DNA from: Nageia nagi
Lineage: Eukaryota; Pinophyta
DNA length: 64,000 bases
NCBI GenBank assembly: GCA_050084985.1
Contig: JBITNC010000001.1
Coordinates: forward strand, 67,270,001 to 67,334,000
Direction: 5' to 3'
Numbering within the stretch: position 1 is the stretch's first letter; the number at the start of each line of letters is the position of its first letter. The notes beneath the pieces were generated by a model that saw nothing but the letters and a program-made list of their open reading frames with translations, ran no database searches and was not told where the DNA came from. Below are positions 21,561-33,959 of the stretch, one piece after another. The translations under genes were made by a program, and so were the position numbers.

Positions 21561-23885
21561 GCAGTTATTCGTTTAAACATCAGCACTTGTATACTTTCTT
21601 TTCCATAATATTATTCTCTGCATTTTTTCTTTAATTGTACAATGTTCTTTCCAATGATGTCAAAATATATTTAGTTTCAGTATCCATATGTATGTTTTTT
21701 ATGTTCTTTTATGTGAGCTTATTAATGCTAAATGAATCCTTACGAGTGTGACTCTTAGGAATCTGCATGTAACATATATATCCTTTAACTGCATGCAAGT
21801 TGGTAAAAATCCTTATCTGAAATTTCAATGTACAAATGTAGAACTTGCTTTCAATTATTAATGAAAATGCCTAGGTTCCTTCAATTATTTGAATTATTGC
21901 AATTATGACGCTGTGTTTGGTCCATCTAAGTTACTTCCAATTACTTTATTGGGACAGCCTTGTCGTTCGTGATGTGCATATATGCCACAAGAAGAATATC
22001 CGTTTTGAATCACATGATGTAAAGCAAGTCGATGACATCATCTATCTTTAAGATTGAATTGTCGTCTACATCTGCTGACACCTTTGATGTGACTTTTGTT
22101 CACCAGGAGCTATTGAAACTCTCGCCCTTTCAAAAAGAATTCAATCCTGACATCATTGCATAAACATCTTTTTATCCTTAACATCAGAACCTTAAAGATT
22201 TCTGCCCTTCACATTATATCTTCTAACTTTTCTTACCATATATACACCATATATTCAGCATATAGCAAGCACAGCATCAGACACTCTATATTTGATGGAA
22301 CAAACTTTAAGGCATCCAGTAGGGGTCGTCTGTTACCATTTAGTTGGATTGAATACACCCCACCCAACGTCATTTCCTGAGTTGCTTTAGAATCTTTATC
22401 CATGTTTTCATAAGATGGTGGGTTTTAAATATAGTGTTGTGGTCCTGTGTTAGATGACAAGTTTTGGCCCTGCACAAAAGTTCATATAGAGCAGCAGTCC
22501 AATCTCAACCATGCGGAAAGTTAATTCTTAAACTTCGTATTATGAAAAAAGGGTTATAACCTCCACTGTTCAAGCCACACACAGAATTATCTCTTTCTAT
22601 AAATCTCTAAAGAAAATGGAGTGTAATTATTCATTAGCTTGACGACAAATATGCACCTTTTTCCTTCGCGAGTTCACATTTTTTTGTTCACGTGAAGTAT
22701 AGTGCTTTTTGGATATGATACGATTCACTTTTAGGTGCAGGTGGCTAAAACGTACATGATTTGAAAGCTTGTATCTGCTGGACTTTGGAACAAATATTAT
22801 TGTATAACTTTAAGAACTCGAAACAAGAAGCAAGTCTCGGTAGCAATATGGAAACCATAAATTCATGAAATAACAAACGACTACATAAATTCAAGAATAA
22901 TCTCTTGAAACAATGACTTGCATTAGTGTACATAATATTCAGTAAGAAGGTGGAGCCGAGGAACCTACACCTTTTATTCTTCTTGGCCGATTTTAATGTT
23001 CGATGACAACTGATACAACATAGATTCAAATATTATATATTGAATTGAAGATATTCTTCAATGACTTTTTGTCTTGTTTTAGATTTCGTTGGCTTGAATT
23101 CAATACAATGAATCTTAGGGCTTGTCGTAGCAGATTTGATTTTAGTATTAAAGGGTAGACAGTATGAGATGCATTCAAGAAACATTGCTTTAAAGATGAT
23201 ATAATGATTGCAAATATCTTATTAGGGACCGTCCTTAATGGGTTTTAGATTTGATTTTTGTACCCGATGATGACTCATACGATTAAGCACAACGAATTGA
23301 ATTGAAGACGGTACTTTACTGATTCTTTATTTAATTTTAAATTTAATTTAATTAGGCCAACAAATCAAGCTAGCAACCTCTTAAGTTGTGTAAAATAGAG
23401 ATTACAATTTAGGAGGGAGAGAAGTGGTACTTCTTGCAAAGCTTTTTAGTCCTTCAAAGTCATCAAAGTTGTTGTTTCCCGTTTTCTAGCTTCCTTTTAT
23501 TTACGTAGGATCTTATTTTATTTCGGATTTAATTTTACTTTTTGGAAATGAAAAGATTATTATAATATTAATATTGCGTAATCATTAAAAAAAGGATAGA
23601 TAGACAATGGTACATTTCATGAGTAAAATTAATTGATTACAATTTTTAACAAACAATAATTCAAAAAGGTTTAACAAAGTTTCTAACGGGGTATATAACA
23701 AACACATTCTAATCAAAATGAAACATCACATATTAATAAGTTTTTAGTTCTGTATTAGGATGAAAATTATCCATAGCAGAAACATAATTCAATTCTATCC
23801 CTGTAGAAAGTCCTAGAACATTTGGTGCAATAGTAGTCTAAGAGTTGGGTTTATTCCAACCTCCTTTTGTAGGTATTTGATGATC
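21561..23885. other. Intergenic sequence, nothing recognised
   Basis: AT-rich sequence without convincing reading frames, repeats or RNA genes. Part near 23.0-23.9 kb may be downstream flank of LINE-1. Confidence 0.5.
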
Positions 23886-26800
23886 GATTTTGCTCCAATC
23901 ATTTCTAGAAATAGGAATAAACTTACCATCAACAAGGGGGATCTTCCCAACCAGTCCCAAGGGTGCACTCAGGCTCAGAAGGTCTAACATCCCAACCAAA
24001 ATAACAGTGTTGGGAATCCTTTCTAAAAGTGTCCAATCGTTGATGATAGGGAGGAAGTTGGGACCAATGTGTTTCTCAAGGAGGATTAGACTTACGACGA
24101 TTACCTATGGGATGAGCAGAGTAAGAGTAAGAGCCACTTTTGAAGGGTGGACTAGGATGAACTTGACTCATAGTGCAAGGAGGTGCCCCAAAACTCCATC
24201 AAGCTCTTTAATTGTTGAATTTCAATGCACACTTTGTTTACCTTTACAATATCTACAACCAACAATGATAGAAGGTATCATATTTATCAACCAAAGAGAA
24301 AAAAGGAATCACTTGGAGGGGATTAAAAATAACTTTATTTTGTGATTTCCAAAGATGAAATTAAGTGTCAATTCTAAAAATATTCTAGACTTCTACAAGG
24401 TTCAAATTGAATTGGATAGGATCCCCAAGTAAAACATGAGGCCAGATAATATGATTCAACATAAAGGGTTGAAAGAATTCAAATAACCATAACCAACTAG
24501 TAGAGGCCCTATGGCACAACCAAAAGACATGTAGAAAATCTTTTGTTTCACAACAAAAATTACATGTTGGGTTTTGAATACCTAGGTGCACAAGTCGAGG
24601 ACAAAGAGGTAAGACTTGATGTAATAAGCTCCAAGCAAAAAACTTTGTTTTGGTTTAATATGTGAACACCAAACTCTTTAAAAATGTTAGAGCCAACGAT
24701 AATGAGAAGAAACTAAGTCCCATTTAATATTTATAGGGACATAGGGAGTAAGCCAAGCGTACCCTAACCTAATAGAATAATGAATTAAGGCACCTTTCTA
24801 GGCTAATGCCAATGTGACCATAATGGCTTATTAAAAATTTAATGTAGCTTATTCTATATAGAGAAGGGTACAAAATCAATAACAACATCATATGTAACTT
24901 TATGTTCATTCTTGAGAGCATACTTAGACCAAAACTCCTCCCATGGGATCCAATGTTTAGTGCTTATAGAAAAAAATCTAGAAGGAAATAAATTCCTTTT
25001 TTTTTTTTTTTTTGTAAAATCTTTGAGCTCTCACCTATTGAACTTTTGAACTTGAGCAAGAGGTAAACCTTGGATGGAAAAAACTTTAGACCAACTTAAG
25101 ATCGAAAATAATGTAATTAATTGTTTATGGGGGTTAATTAATGAACTATTGGTCTACTTATTTCTTATTGACACATGTATGTGAAATATGAAAATAACAA
25201 ATAATAGAAAAAGACTTGTATTTAATTAGATTGTATATTCATTCCATTAAGAGAAACATACACAAAAGACAAGCATACATTCACCCAATTGCACGTCATT
25301 TCGCTACGGCTTAAAATAAGCAATATAACAAATGTAATAAAGAATGTAGTGACAAGTGAACGAAAGAGTAATCATATAACAAATAAAAGATACTTGTTAT
25401 AGATATGATATTTGTAAAGGTTTTCCTTAGGTCTTATTCTTTGTTCTCTCCTTGTTTGTCTTTGGCCTTATCATGGCTTCTATAATATCCTTTAGCCTTG
25501 ATGATGATCTTTTATCTGATTTTTAATTGATAAAGTCTCTTCCTTTGAGGATCTTCGATTCCCTTTTTGGTTGCCTTTGATGCCTTTATATAACAACACT
25601 TTTATTATAAGATTTGATCCCTAAGTCATGATATGGTGGTCCATTATATGAATTACATAGCTTTTGGGTATTTTTAACCCCTCTTTTACATAATACATTA
25701 TTGAGGCTCTAAATAATAATTCATTTTTAGGTGTCTACACCACCAAATATTAAGACTAATTAGGGAGAGAAGCTCCTAATTTCTTATCAATACCCTTCCA
25801 AGATAACCAAGGTTTGATTGCTTTCCAAATGCTCTAAACAATAAAAGAACCAAATATTTTAAGTGGAATAGGGTAAGAATAGATTGTAGAGAAAGATCCT
25901 TCTAGACCACCTTTTTTCAAGGCAAGCTAAAAACGATGCAATTACAAAATAAGATATTCCATGATTTATTACCAATAATTGCTCTAGAAATCTAGTTTGC
26001 ACCAATGGAAAAACTTGTATATTGCTTGGGGAGATAACAAATATCCTTAGAAACCCTATGGAATTCTCTTTTAACCATATCCTTGGCCTTAGCAAAGTCT
26101 CTTACAATTTTATCTAACTTATTGTAATAGGCTTGGGAAGGAACCTAACAAGAGGAATAATACACATGAGTGAGTGGTAGCCCAAATATTAGAACAAATT
26201 TGAAATTTTCCTATGAAAGAGAGTTTTTAGGTTGCCTAGTAAGATAACTTTTTCTCTACCTTTTAAACAACATAATTCCACATTTGAGCAAAGGATCCAT
26301 GGGAAGCAAAGAGGATGCCCAAAAATTTAAAGACTTGTCCATGTTGTATGCATGACTAATTGACTTTTGTGAGCCACTCTAGCAAATGCTATCGAGAATG
26401 CCTAAAATCATGGGTAGTTTTATGCCATTGAATGCTTGAGCAAAAGGTAAGGAAAAATAGCTCAAGTAATTATATGGCAAAATTCAATGATTACTCATCT
26501 TCTTTTAAAGTCATTAATAAGTCATTAGTAAAATGACAATTTACCAATTGTTGATAAATATTGGGAAAGAGAAATACCTTTTATTAAACCTTAATTCACC
26601 TTAGAGGCTAATAAATAGCCAAAATCCATAACTATCAATATGAAGAGAGAAGGAGCTAGAGGACATCCTTGATGAATAGATATACTCAAAGGAATGGTAT
26701 CAAATTGAATATTATTCAATTTAAACATGATTAAAGCATTATAAAAGAATATACAAATGGTAAAAATGAATCATTGGCCAAATTCCAAAGCCTAAAGTAT

Positions 26801-28690
26801 AGCTATGATAAAATACCATTCCACTTTATCATAATCTTTTTCAAAATTAATCTTTAAAAATAAGACAACTTGTCTGGAATTCCTAGTCCACTCCAAACCT
26901 TCCCAAATAGTTAATACATTATCTAAAATAAGTCTACCTTGCACAAAGGCTATCTTTTGAGGTTGAACAATTAGGTGGAGAATAGAGTGTAACTTCATAG
27001 CTAAAGCTTTAGCAATTATCTTGTAACTAACATTAGGAAGAGTTTTAGGTCACTAATTGGTGATGATCTCAAGGTCTCCACTCTTAGGAATATTTGAGAT
27101 CCCTTAAGGAGCCTTTCTAGAGAGCTTCCAAGTAAACATTATGTAAATTTGAGCCAAACATATCCCAAAACTCTTTATAAAATTCATAAGGAAAGCAATC
27201 AAGCCCAAGGGATTTGTAATCAACTATGAAGGCAAGAGCATATTTTAGATCATATTTAGAGAGAGGAGTATCACATTAATCCCTTTGATCCTATGATAGT
27301 TTATTAGGAACTATTGAAAAAAATTCAACTAAAGCCTATTGACAAACCAAGAAAGAGGTTAAGAAGAAGATACCTTATGCTAATGATATACAAATTAATT
27401 AATTACGTGATGCAACTTAGTAAGTATCCCATAATTACATTACAAAGCATGAAAATAGGATCGATAGTTGAGTGGGGGGATGAATATTCTTTAAGAATTC
27501 CTTTGAAACCTTATCTTCCACTTTCAACCATTGAATACAAGCTTTAAGTTGAGCATCTTTGGATTCATATATTTAAAATTTCTTAAGCTCATGTTGAAGG
27601 TAAGCAATTTGGGCTTGAAGATGCACATTAAAAGGGGAAGACTCCAATTGTAAGCAAGCTTTAAAAATATTACTACGTAAAGAGGAATTGACTTTCTTCC
27701 TTAAATTCTTGGCAATATCAACTCCTAAGGAACTCAACACTTGGTAGTGTAAGATATTGTATAATTGCAAAAATAAATCCATCATGAGATGCCTTAATGA
27801 GGAGGAATAAGATTTCAAAATTGAGAAATGTGAGCTTTCATAACCAAATAATGTAAAAAGAACACATTCATATAGAATTGAAAGGAAGGGACCTTAGTGG
27901 GAGAAAACTATGAGGAAATAAAAAAGGTGATAAGGGAATGGTCAAACAAAGTAGTACTAGGAAGAGGCATCACAAATGTAGAAGAATAGCTAAGTCGATT
28001 AAAATGAAAAGAGTCATATTTAGAAATCATAGATTTACCCAAATGTTCTAAAATTTTAGCATTACCATATTAAAAATTATACTAGGTATACCAAATATGA
28101 AGAGGAAATGCTAAGGAAGTAAAGAAAGAATTTGGGTCAAATAATCGTAACTTATTTTTCATAAAGAATCATGCCTCTCTTTCCCCAACACACCATCTTT
28201 CGAAACTATGACTTAATTTATCAGTATTTTTTTCTACCATATTAAAGTCTCCACAAAAAAATTAGGTAACAAAAGTAAAGATAATGCTAGCCAGTTCCAT
28301 AAGTCACATATGTCAGAATAATCATTAAGGAGGCATAAATATTAATCAATCCAAAAGGTTTATCTTTACTTTCCAATAATGTCCAAAAAACTTGATTAGT
28401 AGGGTCACCCCCCATATTATAATATCATCATACCACTTATTGGAAATATACATAATAGCATCACCATGTCCAACCATATGTTGTATGGTAAAAATCTTGC
28501 TTTGGGGAAAATAAAAGTTACAAACATACTAGAGATTAAAATCAATAATTTTAACTTCATGTAAAAATCAATCATTCCATACTGATAAGTAATGGTTATG
28601 AACTCACCTTGAATTGTGTATTTTTAGATTAGATCCATCAATCCACACACATTCCATGATAGAAAAATCATGACGAACCATCAAGGTTCA
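23886..28690 (-). pseudogene. LINE-1 ORF2 (endonuclease, reverse transcriptase, zf-RVT)
   Basis: The endonuclease starts near 28676 (MIFLSWNVCGL) and has CGDFNMVEKNTDKL near 28240. The linker has IAKNLRKKVNSSLRSNIF. RT shows FVQGRLILDNVLTIWEGLEW and LKINFEKDYDKVEW near 26.8-26.95 kb, SIHQGCPLAPSLFILIV near 26.65 kb, and a degraded F-A-D-D box read as FTND near 26.53 kb. zf-RVT is clear at 24.45-24.59 kb: HLGIQNPTCNFCCETKDFLH, then FWLCHRASTSWLW. The C-terminal tail continues to about 23890 with PSEPECTLGTGWEDPPC. The altered catalytic box and stops indicate a dead element. A 17-T run on plus lies at 24997-25013. Confidence 0.85.
25096..25742. mobile_element. Unclassified insertion of about 645 bp inside LINE-1
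   Basis: LINE-2 spacing shows the break: zf-RVT to the shared segment GACCA...ATATTAAGA is about 540 bp in both LINEs, and that segment to the RT region is about 1,190 bp in both, but LINE-1 has about 645 extra bases between. Sequences ACCA and CACCA flank the insert, and its right end reads GTGTCTACA. It has no coding motif; a solo LTR is possible, but a TG start is not seen. Confidence 0.55.
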
Positions 28691-28899
28691 TGATCTCCAT
28701 GACATCCTCATAAGCTCCTATGTCTAACAATGAGCTACATAGGTTTGACACACTGGTGGAGATCCTAATAGAAAATGCCACCTAATAAGAATGGTCCTTA
28801 ACATGTATATGCAACTTCTATTAAAGGTTAAAGAGAGTGGATCCCAATGAGATTTGGAAGTTGGAGTATAATCTTCCATAGAGTGATTACCTATAGGAA

Positions 28900-30020
28900 A
28901 TGTTGGTTGCATGGCAATTCAAGAATATATCCCTACTAAAGCAAATGAGGTATATTCCATAAGGAAGATAAGAAATAATATTAGTATGAGTCTTTCAGGT
29001 TGTACTAGATAGGCTTGTTTATCCACAAATATAAGAGAAGCATTATTGTCATATGTCCTAGATGATAGTGGTTACATGTGGCTTTCAATAGGAGAAATAG
29101 CCAAGGGAGATACTATAGATGTTTGGGGGTGTCAAATTGATGATGAAGCCTATTCAACCACCTTGGAGCTTTGATATTTCTTATGTTGCACCATTTTCTA
29201 TTGACTTTGATTTCCTTTGGTAGCATTGGACGCCACTACCTGGCCATCTAGATTATCTAGAGCATTTTGAGTTATCTTGAAATTTCCTTCCATAAGTGGA
29301 TAATCATGAATCTTGTGTAAAACTAACTAGAAATAGAAATAAGTATTAGGCAAATAAATAAAAACTACCCTTTTTTGGATAATATGATCTTTTATTGTGA
29401 TGTCCACAAATTCTAAGAGATATTTGTTAAGGTCTACCTTAATACAAACTCATCTAATTGGAGGAGATGAGAATTATTTCTCTAGTTCAAAGGAAAAACA
29501 TATACCTAAAGGAGCACCTATAGTTTGCAAAAATATCTAATAAGGTAAAGGAAATCTAGGGAATTCCACCTAAATAGGGACCTCTATAATGACTTGATCA
29601 CTAAGTAAAAATATTTGGAGTAGGCTTGTAGCTTAAGAAAGGAATTCCTAATGGTACATTACCTAGATCTAGCAAGGACTTTATCAATCTAAGAAGGTTT
29701 AGATAAATGGAAAAGGAAATACCCTTTGGTTAGGTTTTGCACATTATAAACTTTTACCCCATGGCGACCCCAAACTTATTGAACCTAGGCATGAATGATA
29801 CTATCATAGGGATTCATACCAAAAAATAACCTACTAAGGTATGGATTTCAAACCCCTAATATGAATTTTGAAATTCATTCAGGAGAATAACAATAGAGGG
29901 GTAAGGAATCTTACCTCATGAAATAATTTGGGTAGACTCTTTCTCAGATGTTTCCCTAGTGCCATCTCACTCATTTGTTGACTTAGAATTAACTGAGGTA
30001 ATGACTTGACCTGAAGCCAT
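28900..30020 (-). pseudogene. LINE-1 ORF1 (DUF4283-type nucleic-acid-binding protein)
   Basis: The minus frame near 30020 opens MASGQVITSVNSK. Further on, HGVKVYNVQNLTKGYFLFHL matches the DUF4283 core of plant LINE ORF1 (W-x-x-x-x-x-V-x-x-x-x-x-x-x-G-F-F-L-F-x-F), and HKIHDYPLMEGNFK parallels the knuckle region HKIKDFPLMVEKFK of LINE-2. ORF1 proteins coat LINE RNA. Numerous stops, mostly TAG or TAA, break it. Confidence 0.7.
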
Positions 30021-30025
30021 TTTAA

Positions 30026-30374
30026 AGGAAAACTCTAAAACCACCTAAGGCAATGCAAATTCAAAAGGATGATAAGGTAGGTAATTGAATAATTCCCATG
30101 AGTGAGTGGTATGATATGCACAATGAAACACAAATGAAAAGACCAACTAGCAACATATGCAAATTGGTTCTTTAATTTTATTTATTTTTAAAATAGGAAG
30201 AAGTTTAATCATGATTAAGGTTGATCTTAACTCCTATAAAATTTAGGATAAACATCAATTCCCTTAATATTATTGAGTTTTCATATACCTTTTGGGAAGG
30301 ATTTGGATGCTAAATTCAAAGGATTATAACTCATCAAATAGGTATCATTCTTCTTGTTTAATTTTATATATGCT
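30026..30374. other. Sequence between LINE-1 and the H2B-carrying CACTA
   Basis: AT-rich DNA, probably the LINE-1 5' untranslated region or old flank. Nothing else recognised. Confidence 0.4.
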
Positions 30375-31403
30375 CACTACTACCAAAAGATCAACTTGTG
30401 TCCTTTTTTGCATATTCAAACATGAAAAATGAAAATCAACATTAATTTGCATCCTACTACATCGACATGCATCATTTTAATTTTTTTTTCCATTTTTCAC
30501 TTTTTTGACATAAAAATCGATGCAAAATTTGTGTCGCATTTCACTAACTAAAAATAAAACAAATTTTACCTATTCATCAATTGACCAATCGATGACTCAC
30601 ATTTATTTTTTCCTCCATCTGTACCAAAAGTGATTACCCAATAGCCAAATACCCTCTCCTATTTATATATATCAACAAACCCTCCTTATAATCCTCACAT
30701 TTTCTATACTTTAGCTAATTTGTTTCTTCCTTAGATTTTAGGTTTTGATTATAGCTATGGCACCTAAGGTAGAGAAAAAGCCCATAAAGAATAAGCCCAT
30801 AAGAAAAAATAGTTGTAGAGAAATCTCTAGTTGCAAAAAAGAAAACTCCTTCGAAGGTCGATAAAGAAGCAGACAACAAGAAATGGAAAATAACATTAAA
30901 AACATTGTTGTATTATTTAGAAAAAATATATAAAATAAATTAAAATTTTTAAAACCTAAACCACTAACCCCATTCCTAAACTAGTTTAATGGACCTATGT
31001 CATTGCTCCAAAGATCTAATAAAAATGATGTACCTTGCAGAGGTTGTAAATTTATATCCAAATATTATTTTGAGCTTGTTTATTTTTTAAATCACACATA
31101 ATTAAAATATATACAATTCTATGATATTTTATTCTAGAAATTGATGCAAAAAATGATGAAAAAACTAATAAAAAATTGACGTAAATTCTAAAAAATTGAT
31201 GCAAATTATAAAAATTTGATGCAAAACATTAATGCAAAAATTGGTAATCCAACACAAATTTTGACACAAAATTTGATGTAAATCTAATGTAGAAAAGGAT
31301 GCAAAAAATACCTTGTCAGTTACATCAAAATTTGCATTGATTTTTGGTGTTGAAGTTAAAAAAATACTATGTTTGGATGCAAATTAGGGTTTATTTAGTA
31401 GTG
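30375..31403 (+). mobile_element. CACTA transposon carrying an H2B-like gene fragment (1,029 bp)
   Basis: The left end is CACTACTACCAAAAG and the right end TAGTAGTG, the exact inverse of the first eight bases. GCT flanks both ends (30372-30374 and 31404-31406), the expected 3-bp target duplication. Subterminal regions are packed with variants of GATGCAAA in both orientations (30400-30560 and 31138-31385), as in En/Spm-type elements. There is no transposase. The middle carries a promoter-like segment and the start of a Lys-rich gene. The first 15 bases are identical to the PPR-carrying CACTA at 12221. Confidence 0.8.
30757..30905 (+). pseudogene. Histone H2B-like N-terminal fragment inside CACTA
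   Basis: From ATG at 30757 the frame reads MAPKVEKKPIKNKPIRKN, and after a frame shift VEKSLVAKKKTPSKVDKEAD, then NKKWK. Plant H2B tails start M-A-P-K-A-E-K-K-P and continue with Lys/Ala/Glu-rich repeats ending in K-K-K-x-x-K. A TATTTATATATATC box lies about 90 bases upstream and CCAAT-like CCCAATAG further up, a compact histone-type promoter layout. The histone fold itself is absent, so this is a captured 5' fragment. Any Lys-rich protein could look similar, so the identity is tentative. Confidence 0.45.
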
Positions 31404-31406
31404 GCT

Positions 31407-32285
31407 AAATCAAATATTTTTATGTTTAGTTATATGAGCTTATGTGCCTTAGTTAGCTGATAATTATCATATTACATTTCTTAATTGTATTTCTTCTTGT
31501 TGATTTTTATATTTAGTTTTGTAGATAAATAATTCTATTTTTTAATTACTATAAATAATTTTATTTATCTACATTTTTTGTAAACCTAGGTTGAGTTGGT
31601 TACAAGCGGACCTTGTTGCATATTGAGTCACGTGTTAAATTTCCACCAACCATGACATACATTGTACTCCCATCAAATTGTCTTATAGATCGCTCTTGGT
31701 CTCTTGTTGACATTAATAAACTTTCTTTCTTTCTTTATATTTTTAAAAAAAATTGTGGACTTTTTAGTTCATGAATAAATGCTAAAACCCTAGATTTTGG
31801 CAAGTGTTTTCTTGGATTTTGTGAGTCATATGATCCTAAAATTTTATGTAAACCCTAAATATTTATGGTGGAAAAACATCTTTGATTCTATGAGATTTAG
31901 ATTATGCTGTTTGAGTACATTTTCTTTAATTTTTTAAATCTTATATTTGAATGATTGTATCAAACCCTAGAAATCATCATATTTAGTACAAATCCTTTTA
32001 GTATACTTTTTATTGATTGGAACATGGTATGTACCATCTTCACCCTTTTGTATGAACTTGTCATAAAAGAAAAACCTAAAATAATAAAATCAAGGAAACT
32101 AAATAAAAGTGTTATTACTACTATGCCAAAAGGAATGAATAAAAGGTTGAAAAAAATACTTAGTAGAGAAATAAATAAGAGAATAATTGAATATTTTAAA
32201 GTAAATCAAGATAATGATGATTATCATGACCCAATTATTGTTCCCACTATGCATCATATGTTGACATTATCCTCACATCATCCAC
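31407..32285. other. AT-rich intergenic sequence
   Basis: A frame of 112 codons at 31955-32293 is Lys/Ile-rich and has no recognisable motif. The stretch may hold decayed upstream parts of the gypsy element that follows. Confidence 0.4.
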
Positions 32286-32289
32286 TACC

Positions 32290-32978
32290 ATAGATATACA
32301 CCATGTTATCATGTATGGTTTTATTTTGGATTACCTAGTTCTATTATTTCAAATAGAGGTTCTATATTCTTGGATAAGTTTTGGACTTATTTATGGGAAA
32401 AGATGGATACTAGGCTAAAAAGAAGCACTCGAATGGGCAAATTGAAGTGGTTAATAGGAAAGTAGTTTAGTTGTTAAGGGGTTATTATAGCAAGCAAGTC
32501 TTGGAAAGAGCATCTTGTATTCATTCAACACTCATACAATAGGGCAATTCATTATTCTACAAATAAATCTCTATTTAAAATATATTATGGTCTTTTATGT
32601 CCATCATCTTATGATTGTGTGTTTGAACAATAAAAGGATGATGATGTTTTAGTTGTGCATGAAGAAAAGCAATTTGAATGATTTATTGATAAGATAAGAT
32701 AAATTCAATTGAAGGTTCAAGAGAAACTACAAGTTAGCCAATCTAAATATAATTTGAGGCATAAAAAGCACAGGGTTGACCATAAATTCCAAGTGGAAGA
32801 TCAAGTTTGGCTATATCTCAATAAGGAGAGGCTACAAGGACCAACTAAGAAATTTAAACCTATCAGATATCGACCATTTCATATTATAGAGAAAGTAAAT
32901 GAATATGCTTTTAGATTGGATATACCTTCTTATATGAATATATACTCGATTATGAATGTGGATAACTTGAAGTACTAA
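32290..32978 (+). pseudogene. Ty3/gypsy integrase C-terminal half
   Basis: The plus strand reads FGLPSSIISNRGSIFLDKFW, LWEKMDTRLKRSTR, then NGQIEVVNRKVV, LVFIQHSYNRAIHYSTNKS, and an open frame from 32709 with KVQEKLQVSQSKYNLRHKKH, RVDHKFQVEDQVWLYL and FHIIEKVNEYAFRLDIPSYM. This is the second half of a gypsy integrase core and its C-terminal GPY/F-type domain. The second catalytic Asp is Asn (SNRG for SDRG), the Glu remains, and the F-H-P-Q-T-D segment is deleted. RT and gag are missing. Confidence 0.85.
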
Positions 32979-33159
32979 GAAAGAGAAGGTTATAGGTTAG
33001 ATTTTATCATCAATTGATGACTTATATTCAAACACCATGAATGAGCTTGGGGAAGATTCAATTCTATAATGAAAGGTTCATACTACAAGGAGAGGTGAGT
33101 AAGAGATCTGGTTGGTAGTGTTGAAAGGATAGTTACCTACTAAGGCAAAGTGGTTTGAT

Positions 33160-33790
33160 AAAGCTAAGGTGGGGGAATTTTTTCCTCATATTATCCATAC
33201 TTAAGAATTTATGGTACAAAATTCCTTTTCCATGGGGGAGGCATGATCTGAATAGATTAATTTAGAATTCTAATATTACATGAGTAGAGATATATGCACT
33301 CTATATTCAAAATTAGACATATGCTAGTGATTTGATGTGATGCATCCACTAGAAGAATGTGGAAATCATATATTTGTATTCCTTATGCAGAAAAGTTTGA
33401 ATGATTAAGGTTGTTTTGATTGCCATAATGTTGTAGGGAGGTGTTTGAATAGTTTGGGAGGTTGTACGTTGCTTCAGAGTTGTATATCTACTTGTGAGAT
33501 TCATTGTTCAAGGTCATTGAACTATTTTGATTCAAGGAGATTTGAAGAAGTTGTAGAAGTAGTAAGGATTGTTACTAAATATGGCATGTTTTTCCATGAT
33601 CTTATTTCTATAAATACATATAAAATTCCCATAATGAATAAGAGGAATCATTAAAATGGATTTACTCTTATACTAGGAGAAACAAGTATAAATTTCTTGT
33701 ATTCTTTGTGTGCTTTTCTTGATCTTTACTATTCTATGTATTTGATCTATGATTTCACATTTACACACTACATTTCATGAGAGTATTCAA
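33160..33790 (+). other. Possible 3' LTR region of the gypsy remnant
   Basis: AAGGTGGGGGAATTTTTT at about 33168 resembles a polypurine tract, and further on a TATAAATACATA box (about 33609) precedes a T-rich segment, as in LTR promoters. No second copy is in the window, so limits are unknown. Confidence 0.35.
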
Positions 33791-33959
33791 CCAAGTTCAT
33801 AGAATGGATTCCCTAAAATTTTTTTTTTAGAGCACCCACACCATAGTTTTAGTACAGTTGAATAATATATAAAATAATCAATGACATCTATATGTGATAA
33901 ACTTTAGTACAACATAGCTATCTAAGTTTTACAGATTAAATGTATAGGTGATGGAGGAA

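Larger units (their letters stand above)
23886..30025 (-). mobile_element. LINE-1: nearly full-length L1-like LINE, minus strand, decayed
   Basis: Minus-strand order is ORF1 (DUF4283-like plus zinc knuckle remnant), apurinic endonuclease, linker, reverse transcriptase, zf-RVT and C-terminal tail, the architecture of plant L1 LINEs. The region is full of stops and frame changes. An insertion of about 645 bp splits the segment between RT and zf-RVT. No target duplication or poly(A) tail was confidently found. Protein similarity to LINE-2 runs through all domains, so they are one family. Confidence 0.88.

Noticed and set aside
23890-24345. 151-codon plus-strand frame
   Set aside because: It lies antisense to the C-terminal tail of LINE-1 ORF2, which shows continuous similarity to LINE-2 on minus; the plus translation has no domain.
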